From Brachybacterium fresconis (GTDB lineage Bacteria; Actinomycetota; Actinomycetes; Actinomycetales; Dermabacteraceae): a stretch of DNA of 64,000 nucleotides. A program made the position numbers and the translations under genes. Shown here piece by piece: positions 57,353 through 64,000 of this stretch (within the stretch, counting starts at the first letter, position 1; each line of letters starts with the position of its first letter). The DNA lies in NCBI RefSeq assembly GCF_017876515.1, contig NZ_JAGIOC010000001.1:3968001-4032000 (forward strand), in the 5' to 3' direction. The notes under the pieces were generated by a model. It did no database searches and was not told the DNA's origin. It worked only from the letters and a program-made list of their open reading frames with translations.

Positions 57353-58843
57353 GTGGCACGCGGAGACGGAAAGCTCACCCATGACCTGCTCCCCGGGGAG
57401 AAGGGCCCGCAGGATTCCTGTGGGGTCTTCGGCGTCTTCGCCCCCGGCGAGGACGTCTCGAAACTGACCTACTACGGTCTGTACGCCCTGCAGCACCGGG
57501 GGCAGGAATCCGCCGGGATCGCGGCCTCCGACGGCTCGCAGATCCTGGTCTACAAGGACATGGGACTGGTTTCCCAGGTGTTCGACGAGGCGTCCCTCGA
57601 AGCCCTGCAGGGACACATCGCCATCGGACACACCCGCTACTCGACCACCGGCGGCTCCGTGTGGTCCAACGCTCAGCCCACCCTCGGTCCGCGCCCCGAC
57701 GGCACCGTGGCGCTCGCCCACAACGGCAACCTCGTCAACACCGAGGAGCTGCTGGAGCTGGTCGAGCAGCGTCGCGGCACGCCCCGCTCCGGGGAGCTCG
57801 CCCGCGGAAACACCACCGACACCGCGCTGGTCACCGCGCTGCTCGACGCCGATGGTCCGCTCGAGGACTCGCTGCGCGAGATCATGCCGCGCCTGCATGG
57901 CGCCTACTGCTTCACCCTCATGAACGAGTCCACGCTCTATGCGGCGCGCGACCCGCAGGGGATCCGCCCCCTCGTGCTGGGCCGCCTCGAGCGCGGCTGG
58001 GTGGTGGCCTCCGAGACCGCCGCCCTGGACATCTGCGGCGCGAGCTTCGTGCGCGAGGTCGCCCCCGGCGAGATGATCGTCATCGACGAGCGCGGGCTGC
58101 GCTGCGAGCAGGTCATGGAGCCGCGGCCCAAGGGCTGCGTCTTCGAGTACGCCTACCTCGCCCGTCCCGACACCCGGATCGCCGGGCGCAGCGTCAATGA
58201 GGCGCGTGCCGAGATGGGCCGCCAGCTGGCCCGCGAGCACCCCGTGGACGCGGACCTGGTGATTCCCACCCCGGAATCCGGCACACCGGCCGCGATCGGC
58301 TACGCCCAGGAGTCCGGCATCCCCTACGGCCAGGGCATGGTCAAGAACGCCTATGTCGGCCGCACCTTCATCCAGCCCAGCCAGACCATCCGCCAGCTCG
58401 GCATCCGGTTGAAGCTCAATCCCCTGCGGGAGGTCATCGAGGGCAAGCGCCTGGTGGTCGTCGATGACTCGATCGTGCGCGGCAACACCCAGCGCGCCGT
58501 GGTCCGGATGCTCCGCGAGGCCGGCGCCGCCGAGGTCCACGTGCGGATCTCCTCGCCGCCGGTGCGCTGGCCCTGCTTCTACGGCATCGACTTCGCCTCC
58601 CGGGCCGAGCTGATCGCCAACGGGCTGGGCATCGAAGAGATCGCACGGTCCCTGGGAGCGGACTCGCTCGGCTACATCTCCGAGGAGGGCATGGTCGCGG
58701 CCACCGAGCAGCCCGCCGACACCCTGTGCACCGCCTGCTTCTCCGGGACGTACCCGGTCTCGCTGCCCGACCCCGTCGCCCGCGCCCAGGGGATCGTCAC
58801 GTCGGACGACCATGAAGCCATCGCCGTCGGGAAGGACTCATGA
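57353..58843 (+). CDS. purF: Amidophosphoribosyltransferase
   Basis: 496 aa from the GTG at 57353. The first step of purine synthesis: PRPP and glutamine give phosphoribosylamine. A short leader precedes the nucleophile Cys (DSCGVFGVF), so a propeptide may be removed. The glutaminase half has ALQHRGQESAGIA and GHTRYSTTGGS; the PRTase half has VVDDSIVRGNTQR, the PRPP loop. A CATCAT hexamer is six bases before the start. It overlaps purM by ATGA. Confidence 0.95.
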   Translation: MARGDGKLTHDLLPGEKGPQDSCGVFGVFAPGEDVSKLTYYGLYALQHRGQESAGIAASDGSQILVYKDMGLVSQVFDEASLEALQGHIAIGHTRYSTTGGSVWSNAQPTLGPRPDGTVALAHNGNLVNTEELLELVEQRRGTPRSGELARGNTTDTALVTALLDADGPLEDSLREIMPRLHGAYCFTLMNESTLYAARDPQGIRPLVLGRLERGWVVASETAALDICGASFVREVAPGEMIVIDERGLRCEQVMEPRPKGCVFEYAYLARPDTRIAGRSVNEARAEMGRQLAREHPVDADLVIPTPESGTPAAIGYAQESGIPYGQGMVKNAYVGRTFIQPSQTIRQLGIRLKLNPLREVIEGKRLVVVDDSIVRGNTQRAVVRMLREAGAAEVHVRISSPPVRWPCFYGIDFASRAELIANGLGIEEIARSLGADSLGYISEEGMVAATEQPADTLCTACFSGTYPVSLPDPVARAQGIVTSDDHEAIAVGKDS

Positions 58844-59988
58844 ACACCACGGACCCCAGCGCCCCCGCGATCACCTACGCCGATTCCGGGGTCGACACCG
58901 CCGCGGGGGACCGCGCCGTCGAGCTCATGAAGGAGGCCGTGGCCGCGACCCACGGCCCGCAGGTGCTCGGGGGGATCGGTGCCTTCGCCGGGCTCGTCGA
59001 CGTCAGCGCGCTGAAGGACTACCGACGCCCCTTGCTGGCCTCGTCCACCGACGGCGTCGGCACCAAGATCGCGATCGCCCGGGAGATGGACACCCATGAC
59101 ACGATCGGCCGCGACCTCGTCGGCATGGTCGTCGACGACATCGTCGTGGTCGGGGCGGCGCCGCTGGCCATGACCGACTACATCGCCTGCGGCGCCGTGG
59201 TGCCCGAGCGGATCGCCGACATCGTCCGCGGGATCGCCGAGGGCTGCCGGCTCGCCGACTGCGCGCTGGTGGGCGGTGAGACCGCGGAGCATCCCGGGCT
59301 GATGGCCGCGGAGGACTACGACGTGGCCGGTGCCGCCGTCGGCGTCGTCGAGGCCGATCAGCTGCTGGGACCGGACCGTGTCCGCCGCGGCGACGTGGTG
59401 ATCGGGATGGACGCCTCCGGTCTGCACTCCAACGGCTACTCGCTGGTGCGGGCCGTGCTGGCCGCGCAGGGCCTGTCGCTGGAGGCCCACATCGATGCCT
59501 TCGGCCGCAGCCTCGGCGAGGAGCTGCTGGAGCCCACGCGCATCTACACCGCCGACCTGCTGGCCGTCCTCGCGGACCCGCGGACCGCCGGCGCCGTGCA
59601 CGCGCTCAGCCACGTCACCGGCGGCGGCCTCGGGGCGAACCTCGCCCGCGTCATGCCCCGGGGCCTGGCGGCACGCGTCGACCGCGGCAGCTGGGAGCCC
59701 GGCGCGGTGTTCTCGCAGATCGCCCGCTGGGGCTCGGTGCCGCAGCTCGACCTGGAGGGCACGCTGAACATGGGGATCGGCATGGTCGCCCTGGTCGGTG
59801 CCGAGCAGGCCGACGCGACCCTCGCGGTGCTGTCCGAGCAGGGCCTGGGCGCCCGGGTGATCGGCGAGGTCGTCGCCGAGGACCGGCTGCCCGAGCCGGG
59901 CACCCCGTCCGAGCACGTCATCGCGGGCGCCAAGGGCGTCGACGGCGGAGCGGTCCTGCTCGCCGGTCAGCACCCGGGCTGGGCCTGA
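58840..59988 (+). CDS. purM: Phosphoribosylformylglycinamidine cyclo-ligase
   Basis: 382 aa. AIR synthetase, step five of purine synthesis. Segments ITYADSGVDTAAGDRAVELM, STDGVGTKIAIA, VVVDDIVVVGAAPLAMTDYI and GGETAEHPGLM are typical of the PurM fold. It overlaps purF by ATGA and is followed by a terminator hairpin. Confidence 0.97.
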   Translation: MNTTDPSAPAITYADSGVDTAAGDRAVELMKEAVAATHGPQVLGGIGAFAGLVDVSALKDYRRPLLASSTDGVGTKIAIAREMDTHDTIGRDLVGMVVDDIVVVGAAPLAMTDYIACGAVVPERIADIVRGIAEGCRLADCALVGGETAEHPGLMAAEDYDVAGAAVGVVEADQLLGPDRVRRGDVVIGMDASGLHSNGYSLVRAVLAAQGLSLEAHIDAFGRSLGEELLEPTRIYTADLLAVLADPRTAGAVHALSHVTGGGLGANLARVMPRGLAARVDRGSWEPGAVFSQIARWGSVPQLDLEGTLNMGIGMVALVGAEQADATLAVLSEQGLGARVIGEVVAEDRLPEPGTPSEHVIAGAKGVDGGAVLLAGQHPGWA

Positions 59989-60005
59989 GGCGTCATGACC
60001 CCCGA

Positions 60006-60047
60006 CAGGGAACGAGGGCCGACCCATCGGGTCAGCCCTCGTTCCTG
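60006..60047 (+). terminator. Terminator after purM
   Basis: A 13-bp stem with one bulged G (CAGGGAACGAGGGC against GCCCTCGTTCCTG) has an inner ACCC/GGGT pairing. It is 18 bp from the purM stop, between it and the convergent DUF3073 gene. Confidence 0.75.
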
Positions 60048-60166
60048 GTCACGGTTCCTGTATGCGTCGGATGTGCGTCGGACGGTCCGCCATCCGCTGT
60101 GGTGCGTGCGTCCCGCCATCGGCTCGTCCGTTCCCGGAGGTCGCGTGCGCGGGTCGTCGGTGGACC

Positions 60167-60364
60167 TCAGCGCCGGTGCGCCGACGGTGCGTTCTCGTCC
60201 GCCCAGTCGTCGCTGTCCTCGGTCCGATCGTCGCCGTCCGCGGAGCTCTCGCCCCGCTGGGACTGCAGCTCACGCTGCAGCGCCGACAGGTCCGTCGGCG
60301 GGCTGTAGTACTTGAGGTCCCGTGCCACCTTGGTGTGCTTGGCTTTCTGTCGGCCGCGACCCAT
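60167..60364 (-). CDS. DUF3073 domain-containing protein
   Basis: 65 aa. MGRGRQKAKHTKVARDLKYYSP is the DUF3073 signature; the acidic second half (DGDDRTEDSDDWADENA) is typical. It is conserved in actinobacteria beside purF-purM (mycobacterial Rv0810c, from memory). Its function is unknown. AGGGGG precedes the ATG at 60364. Convergent with purM. Confidence 0.88.
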   Translation of the reverse strand: MGRGRQKAKHTKVARDLKYYSPPTDLSALQRELQSQRGESSADGDDRTEDSDDWADENAPSAHRR

Positions 60365-60715
60365 GGATCTGACCCCCTGTGCGTCGGCTGCCGGGCTTCT
60401 TGTCGACCCGGAAGATGGCAGTGTGTCGGAACCTGATCGTACATGCATGCCCTGGCTTCCGGCGAACCGCGAGGGGCCGGACGTGCTCGACATCCCTTCC
60501 GGGCCGTCGCGGCGCGCTGATGATACCGTCCAGAAACTTGGCCGGAAGCAGAGGTATGATCTACCTGCACACGATCCTCTACCGACTACTCTGGGGTAGG
60601 CGGTGGAACCGGGGCCGCCGTCACCGGACTCGTCAGGTCGGCGCGGCCCGCGGACGAATCCGGCCCGGAGCTTGTCGCACTGTCCGCCCGCTGTACCGCT
60701 CGAAAGGCCCCTTGC
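60365..60715 (+). promoter_or_regulatory. Divergent interval between DUF3073 and bldC
   Basis: This 351-bp stretch has a TATGAT hexamer at 60555-60560 facing bldC and TACGAT on the minus strand at 60439-60434 facing DUF3073, each without a good -35. Transcription of bldC from there would leave an untranslated leader of about 150 bases. I see no gene in it. Confidence 0.35.
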
Positions 60716-60937
60716 ATGAACACTGGACCCACGGAGCGCCCGCATGAACCCGGTGACCCCGATGCGGAGCTGATGACTCCCGCTCAGGTCGCCAAGATGT
60801 TCCATGTCGACCCCAAGACCGTCACGCGCTGGGCCCAGGCAGGCAAGCTCTCCTACATGCGCACGCTGGGCGGCCATCGCCGCTACCGTCGTGACGAGGT
60901 GGTCGATCTGCTGCGGGACAGCACCGAGGACGCGTGA
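60716..60937 (+). CDS. bldC: BldC-type MerR-family DNA-binding protein
   Basis: 73 aa. A lone MerR-type winged helix without an effector domain: LMTPAQVAKMFHVDPKTVTRWAQAGKL then MRTLGGHRRYRRDEVVDLL, nearly the BldC consensus. In Streptomyces BldC represses development genes and binds head-to-tail direct repeats; in non-sporulating actinobacteria its targets are unclear. GAAAGG lies nine bases before the ATG. Its stop overlaps the next gene's GTG (GTGA). Confidence 0.93.
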   Translation: MNTGPTERPHEPGDPDAELMTPAQVAKMFHVDPKTVTRWAQAGKLSYMRTLGGHRRYRRDEVVDLLRDSTEDA

Positions 60938-61902
60938 TCGAGGACCCGGTCCTCGGCGCCGGGTACACGGTCCGTCGGCTCGATCTGGGGGCCGACGGCG
61001 AGGGGCCGCTGGTCGCCTCCCTCGTGCATCGCGAGCCGACCGACCATCAGGCACGTCGGGCCCGAGAGACCGTCGACCGTGACGAGAAGCCCCCGATCCT
61101 GGTCATGCACGGCTGGTCGGACTACGTCTTCGACCGGGCGCTGCTGGAACATCTCGGCAGAGCCGGGCACGATGTCTGGGGCCTGGACCTGCGCAAGTAC
61201 GGGCGCAGTCTGCTGCCGGACCAGACCCCCACCTCCGTCGACCATCTCAGCCGCTACGACCGGGAGATCGGGACGGCGCTGCGGATCATCGGGGCGGATC
61301 GCCCCCCGGTGCTGCTGGCCCACTCGGCCGGCGGGCTCACCGCAGCGCTGTGGGCGCAGCGTCGGCCCGGCACGGTCCGTGCGCTCGCCCTGAACTCGCC
61401 GTGGCTGGAGATGCATCTCGGATCGGGCGTGCGCACCCTCGCGCAAGCCCCCGTGCGACTGCTGGCCGAGCATCTGCGCGCACGCCCGATCCTGCCGGCG
61501 GGCTCCTCGCACTACGCCCGCGCCCTCCATCGTGATTTCGGGGGGATGTACGACTACGACCTGGCGCTCAAGCCTGCTCACGGCCACCGTTTTCCCGCGG
61601 AGACCCTGGCCGCCGTGCTCGACGGCCAGACCCGGCTGCGTGCCGCGGGGCCGCTGCCGATCCCGGTGCTCGTGATGCACTCGGCCCGCAGCCGGTTCGG
61701 GGCGTCCTTCCGCGAGGAGATGCGACGTGCCGATTCCGTACTGGACGTGCACGCCCTCGCCAGGGCCGCTCGGCGTCTGGGGCCCGATGTGCGCATCGAG
61801 CCGATCGACGGCGCCCGCCACGACGTGTTCCTCTCCGATGCGGACGCACGGGCCCGTGCGATCGGGATCCTGGACGACTGGTTGGAGACGCTCGCACCGT
61901 GA
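60934..61902 (+). CDS. Alpha/beta hydrolase (lysophospholipase-like)
   Basis: 322 aa. The nucleophile elbow is AHSAGG near residue 131, the oxyanion segment VMHGWSDYVF near 57 and the catalytic His segment GARHDVFLSD near 290. It resembles the serine aminopeptidase S33/monoglyceride lipase group. The substrate is unknown. It is translationally coupled to bldC by GTGA. Confidence 0.85.
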   Translation: MIEDPVLGAGYTVRRLDLGADGEGPLVASLVHREPTDHQARRARETVDRDEKPPILVMHGWSDYVFDRALLEHLGRAGHDVWGLDLRKYGRSLLPDQTPTSVDHLSRYDREIGTALRIIGADRPPVLLAHSAGGLTAALWAQRRPGTVRALALNSPWLEMHLGSGVRTLAQAPVRLLAEHLRARPILPAGSSHYARALHRDFGGMYDYDLALKPAHGHRFPAETLAAVLDGQTRLRAAGPLPIPVLVMHSARSRFGASFREEMRRADSVLDVHALARAARRLGPDVRIEPIDGARHDVFLSDADARARAIGILDDWLETLAP

Positions 61903-61981
61903 ACGCCTACGATGAGGGCGCCCGGCGCCGGTGCGCTCGAGAGTGCGAACGGCCCCGGGACCAGCCAGAAGGAGATGCCGG

Positions 61982-62467
61982 ATGACCTCGGACCCGCGCC
62001 AGCTGAGGGAGCACGCCACGGCTCTCCGCCGCGGTGCCGACCGACTCACCCTGCTGCGTCTGCGGCTGGCCAACACGATCGCGGACGTCACCCGCTCCGA
62101 GGGCGCGGCCACCCGACGGCTCGGGGAGCAGGTCCGCCAGCGGTGGACGGATCAGCAGCACCTCGAGCTGGGACGCATCGCGGCCGGCCTGCGGGCCGGC
62201 GCCAAGCAGCTGGATGGGATCGCGACCACCGGGGAGCGCACCAGCGGCCGGCGGCTCGGAGGGTACGAGGGCGCCGGGTTCCTGGGTCGCGGCGACGACG
62301 CCCACCGCCACGTGGGCGAGGTCGCGGAGTTCGTGGGCACCGCCCGCGGTGCCAGCATCGGCGGTTTCCCGCTCCGGCCGGCGGCCGACGAGGGACTGCT
62401 CACCCACCCCTCGCACGCCCTCGGCATCGACACCCCGGCCTATGACGAGGACGCCGACGAGGAGTGA
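61982..62467 (+). CDS. Helical protein of unknown function
   Basis: 161 aa from the ATG at 61982, with AAGGAGAT upstream. About 80 residues form probable amphipathic helices rich in Arg/Leu/Ala (LREHATALRRGADRLTLLRLRLANTIADV), then a Gly-rich middle and an acidic tail (DEDADEE). No TM helix or signal peptide. I do not recognise it. Its end overlaps by 28 bases the end of the convergent flippase-like gene. Confidence 0.6.
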   Translation: MTSDPRQLREHATALRRGADRLTLLRLRLANTIADVTRSEGAATRRLGEQVRQRWTDQQHLELGRIAAGLRAGAKQLDGIATTGERTSGRRLGGYEGAGFLGRGDDAHRHVGEVAEFVGTARGASIGGFPLRPAADEGLLTHPSHALGIDTPAYDEDADEE

Positions 62468-63561
62468 CCTCGCCGGGCGGGCAGCGTGGCCGAGACGGCG
62501 ATGCTGATCGCCCCCGCCAGCAACGGCACCACCAGAGTCGCCACCAGCATCAGCATCATCGCCGCCGCGGCTTCGGCCGCCGCGACCCCGAGCCCGACCA
62601 GCGCCGCGGCCAGGACCGTCTCGGAGATGCCGGCCCCACCCGGGGTCACCGGCACCAGGGACAGCACCCGACCGAGCGCGAACACGGCCACCGTCAGCAG
62701 CAGCGGCACCTCGGCGCCGACCGCCTCGATCGCCAGCAGCAGCGCCACCCACTGCGCGGCCCGCGCCGCCAGCGTGGGCAGCAGCAGCGCCGCCGCCCGC
62801 CGACGCAACAGCAGGATCAGGGCATCTCGCTGGGCCAGGATCACGGCCGCGTACCGGGACGGGATCAGCTCCCCGAACCGCCGGAGCAGACGCGTGAGCA
62901 CCCGGCGGCGCAGGACGATCACGGTCAGCGCCAGGGCGAGCACCGCGCCGAGGACCGCGACCAGCCCCGCCCACAGGGCACCGGGCAGGGAGACCCCCGT
63001 CGGGGCCAGCCACGAAGAGAGGGCGTAGGCGCCCAGTCCCAGCAGCGGGACCAGGATCGAGGTGATCACCATCTCGACCAGCGAGGCGGCGATGATCCCC
63101 GTGACGATCACGACCACCGTGATCCCCGACCGGCGCAGGATCCACCCCAGCAGGCCGAGGCCGAGCACCGACCCGCCCGGCAGCGCCAGTCCCATGCCCG
63201 CCGACGCCGTCTGCCCGAGCAGCGCCGAGGGATACCGGGCGCCGTCCACGGCAGTGCGCACGGTCAGCGCCTCCAGCGCCAGGGCGAGCAGTCCGAGCAG
63301 GGCGACCGCGATCGGGGCCCAGGCGGGGACCGCGGCCAGCGCGGCGCCGATCTGCGCCCAGTTCACGCCGACCACCCAGGGCAGCCCCCAGACGAGCACC
63401 GCGACCACCAGCAGCAGCGAGAGCACACCGGTGACGATCTTGCCGGGCGAGACCGTCGGGCGGTGCTCGAGGTCCAGATCCGACGGCACCCAGGCGGGCC
63501 CCAGCCCGGCGGTGGGCTCGGGAGCAGGTGTGTCGGGAGAGCCGTCGGGAGCCGCTGACAT
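62440..63561 (-). CDS. Lysylphosphatidylglycerol synthase-type membrane flippase (UPF0104 family)
   Basis: 373 aa. Eight or so membrane helices of the LPG synthase TM region family. PGGSVLGLGLLGWILRRSG and LVPVTPGGAGISETVLAA are the conserved pieces. Members may flip lipids or lipid-linked molecules; no synthase domain is attached. The ATG at 63561 is chosen from family length; the frame runs further upstream without support. The N-terminal 45 residues are Pro/Asp-rich. Confidence 0.8.
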   Translation of the reverse strand: MSAAPDGSPDTPAPEPTAGLGPAWVPSDLDLEHRPTVSPGKIVTGVLSLLLVVAVLVWGLPWVVGVNWAQIGAALAAVPAWAPIAVALLGLLALALEALTVRTAVDGARYPSALLGQTASAGMGLALPGGSVLGLGLLGWILRRSGITVVVIVTGIIAASLVEMVITSILVPLLGLGAYALSSWLAPTGVSLPGALWAGLVAVLGAVLALALTVIVLRRRVLTRLLRRFGELIPSRYAAVILAQRDALILLLRRRAAALLLPTLAARAAQWVALLLAIEAVGAEVPLLLTVAVFALGRVLSLVPVTPGGAGISETVLAAALVGLGVAAAEAAAAMMLMLVATLVVPLLAGAISIAVSATLPARRGHSSSASSS

Positions 63562-63622
63562 GCGGCGATTCTCGCACGTCGCAGGCAGATCCCACTCAGG
63601 TCCCGCCCCGTATCGTGGAGGC

Positions 63623-63967
63623 ATGTCCTTCGTGATCTCACTCCTCGTCGTCCTGCACCTGCTCTGCTGGGCCATCAGCCTCGGCCTGTGGGTGGCCGCC
63701 CTGCGCACCAAGCAGCCCGACCGGGCCATGGCGCACGCCGCCGGCGGGGCCCTGGTGCTGGGCGTCATCATGATGGGTCTGTCGATGGCCACCGGCACCG
63801 ACGCGCACCTGTGGTTCACCCTGAAGCTGGTGATCGCCCTGGTCGTGACCGCCTTCTCCTATGTGGCGATCAACCGCCGCGAGGAGACCCCCGCGATCAT
63901 CTGGTACGGCATCCCGACCGCGATCGCGGTGAACGTGGTCATCGCGGTCTTCGGGATCGGGCGCTGA
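63623..63967 (+). CDS. Small integral membrane protein, unknown
   Basis: 114 aa with four hydrophobic helices (about 2-22, 38-58, 64-84 and 92-110). The start is six bases after TATCGT (leaderless). I do not recognise the family. Divergent from the flippase-like gene; nothing further is seen in the last 33 bases of the window. Confidence 0.6.
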   Translation: MSFVISLLVVLHLLCWAISLGLWVAALRTKQPDRAMAHAAGGALVLGVIMMGLSMATGTDAHLWFTLKLVIALVVTAFSYVAINRREETPAIIWYGIPTAIAVNVVIAVFGIGR

Positions 63968-64000
63968 CCCGACCGGGACCACCGGAGCGGCGGGTCGCTC

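Overview
The window is high-GC (about 70% by eye) chromosomal DNA from an actinobacterium. The markers are lineage-typical: a BldC-type MerR protein, DUF3073 next to purF-purM, DUF3151, GuaB3 beside GuaB, HrcA/CIRCE-type control of groES-groEL, and many leaderless start sites of the form TANNNT-N6/7-ATG/GTG. Gene content and order fit the Micrococcales, perhaps Brachybacterium or a relative; the genus is an inference. I see no insertion sequence, prophage, CRISPR array, rRNA or tRNA. This looks like core plus light accessory chromosome.

Layout. 1-3.1 kb (minus): tail of a DUF4129 operon, a THUMP-like methyltransferase and an MDR-type oxidoreductase. 3.2-16.6 kb: molybdenum cofactor genes (moeA, moaD-moaA, moeA-moaC-mog/moaE) interrupted by an oligopeptide ABC transporter, then a metallophosphoesterase. 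16.7-19.5 kb: a small unlisted ORF and groES-groEL with a promoter between two CIRCE-like sites. 19.6-26.4 kb: a BetT-type BCCT transporter split by an in-frame amber codon, two PH-like or unknown membrane proteins, an RluA-type pseudouridine synthase and a PiT phosphate transporter. 26.6-37.3 kb: guaB, a DEDDh exonuclease, guaB3, pta-ackA, SURF1, a DUF3817 protein and guaA. 37.3-43.8 kb: a CUT1 sugar-type ABC transporter without its own ATPase, divergent from a LacI regulator and a FAD-dependent oxidoreductase, with a 10-bp minisatellite and a perfect palindrome between them. 43.9-49.4 kb: GNAT, a 14-TM drug exporter with a divergent TetR regulator, a NAT_N/GNAT_C acyltransferase and a DUF6653-like protein. 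49.4-54 kb: gpmA, a HAD phosphatase, dtd, a phosphotransferase with a long disordered tail, and DUF3151. 54.2-60.4 kb: a purine run (purA, sterol-carrier-like, cutC, membrane protein, purF, purM) and convergent DUF3073. 60.7-64 kb: bldC coupled to an alpha/beta hydrolase, an unknown protein, a flippase-like membrane protein and a small membrane protein.

Themes. Purine synthesis is well represented (purA, purF, purM, guaB, guaB3, guaA). Most of the Moco pathway is present, implying a molybdoenzyme elsewhere. Gene ends and gaps repeatedly carry short tandem repeats of 8 to 37 bp. The most notable single observation is the amber codon in betT, followed in the same frame by an intact, recognisable C-terminal domain. 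Other notable points are the orphan CUT1/FAD-oxidoreductase sugar locus and several undescribed candidate operators.
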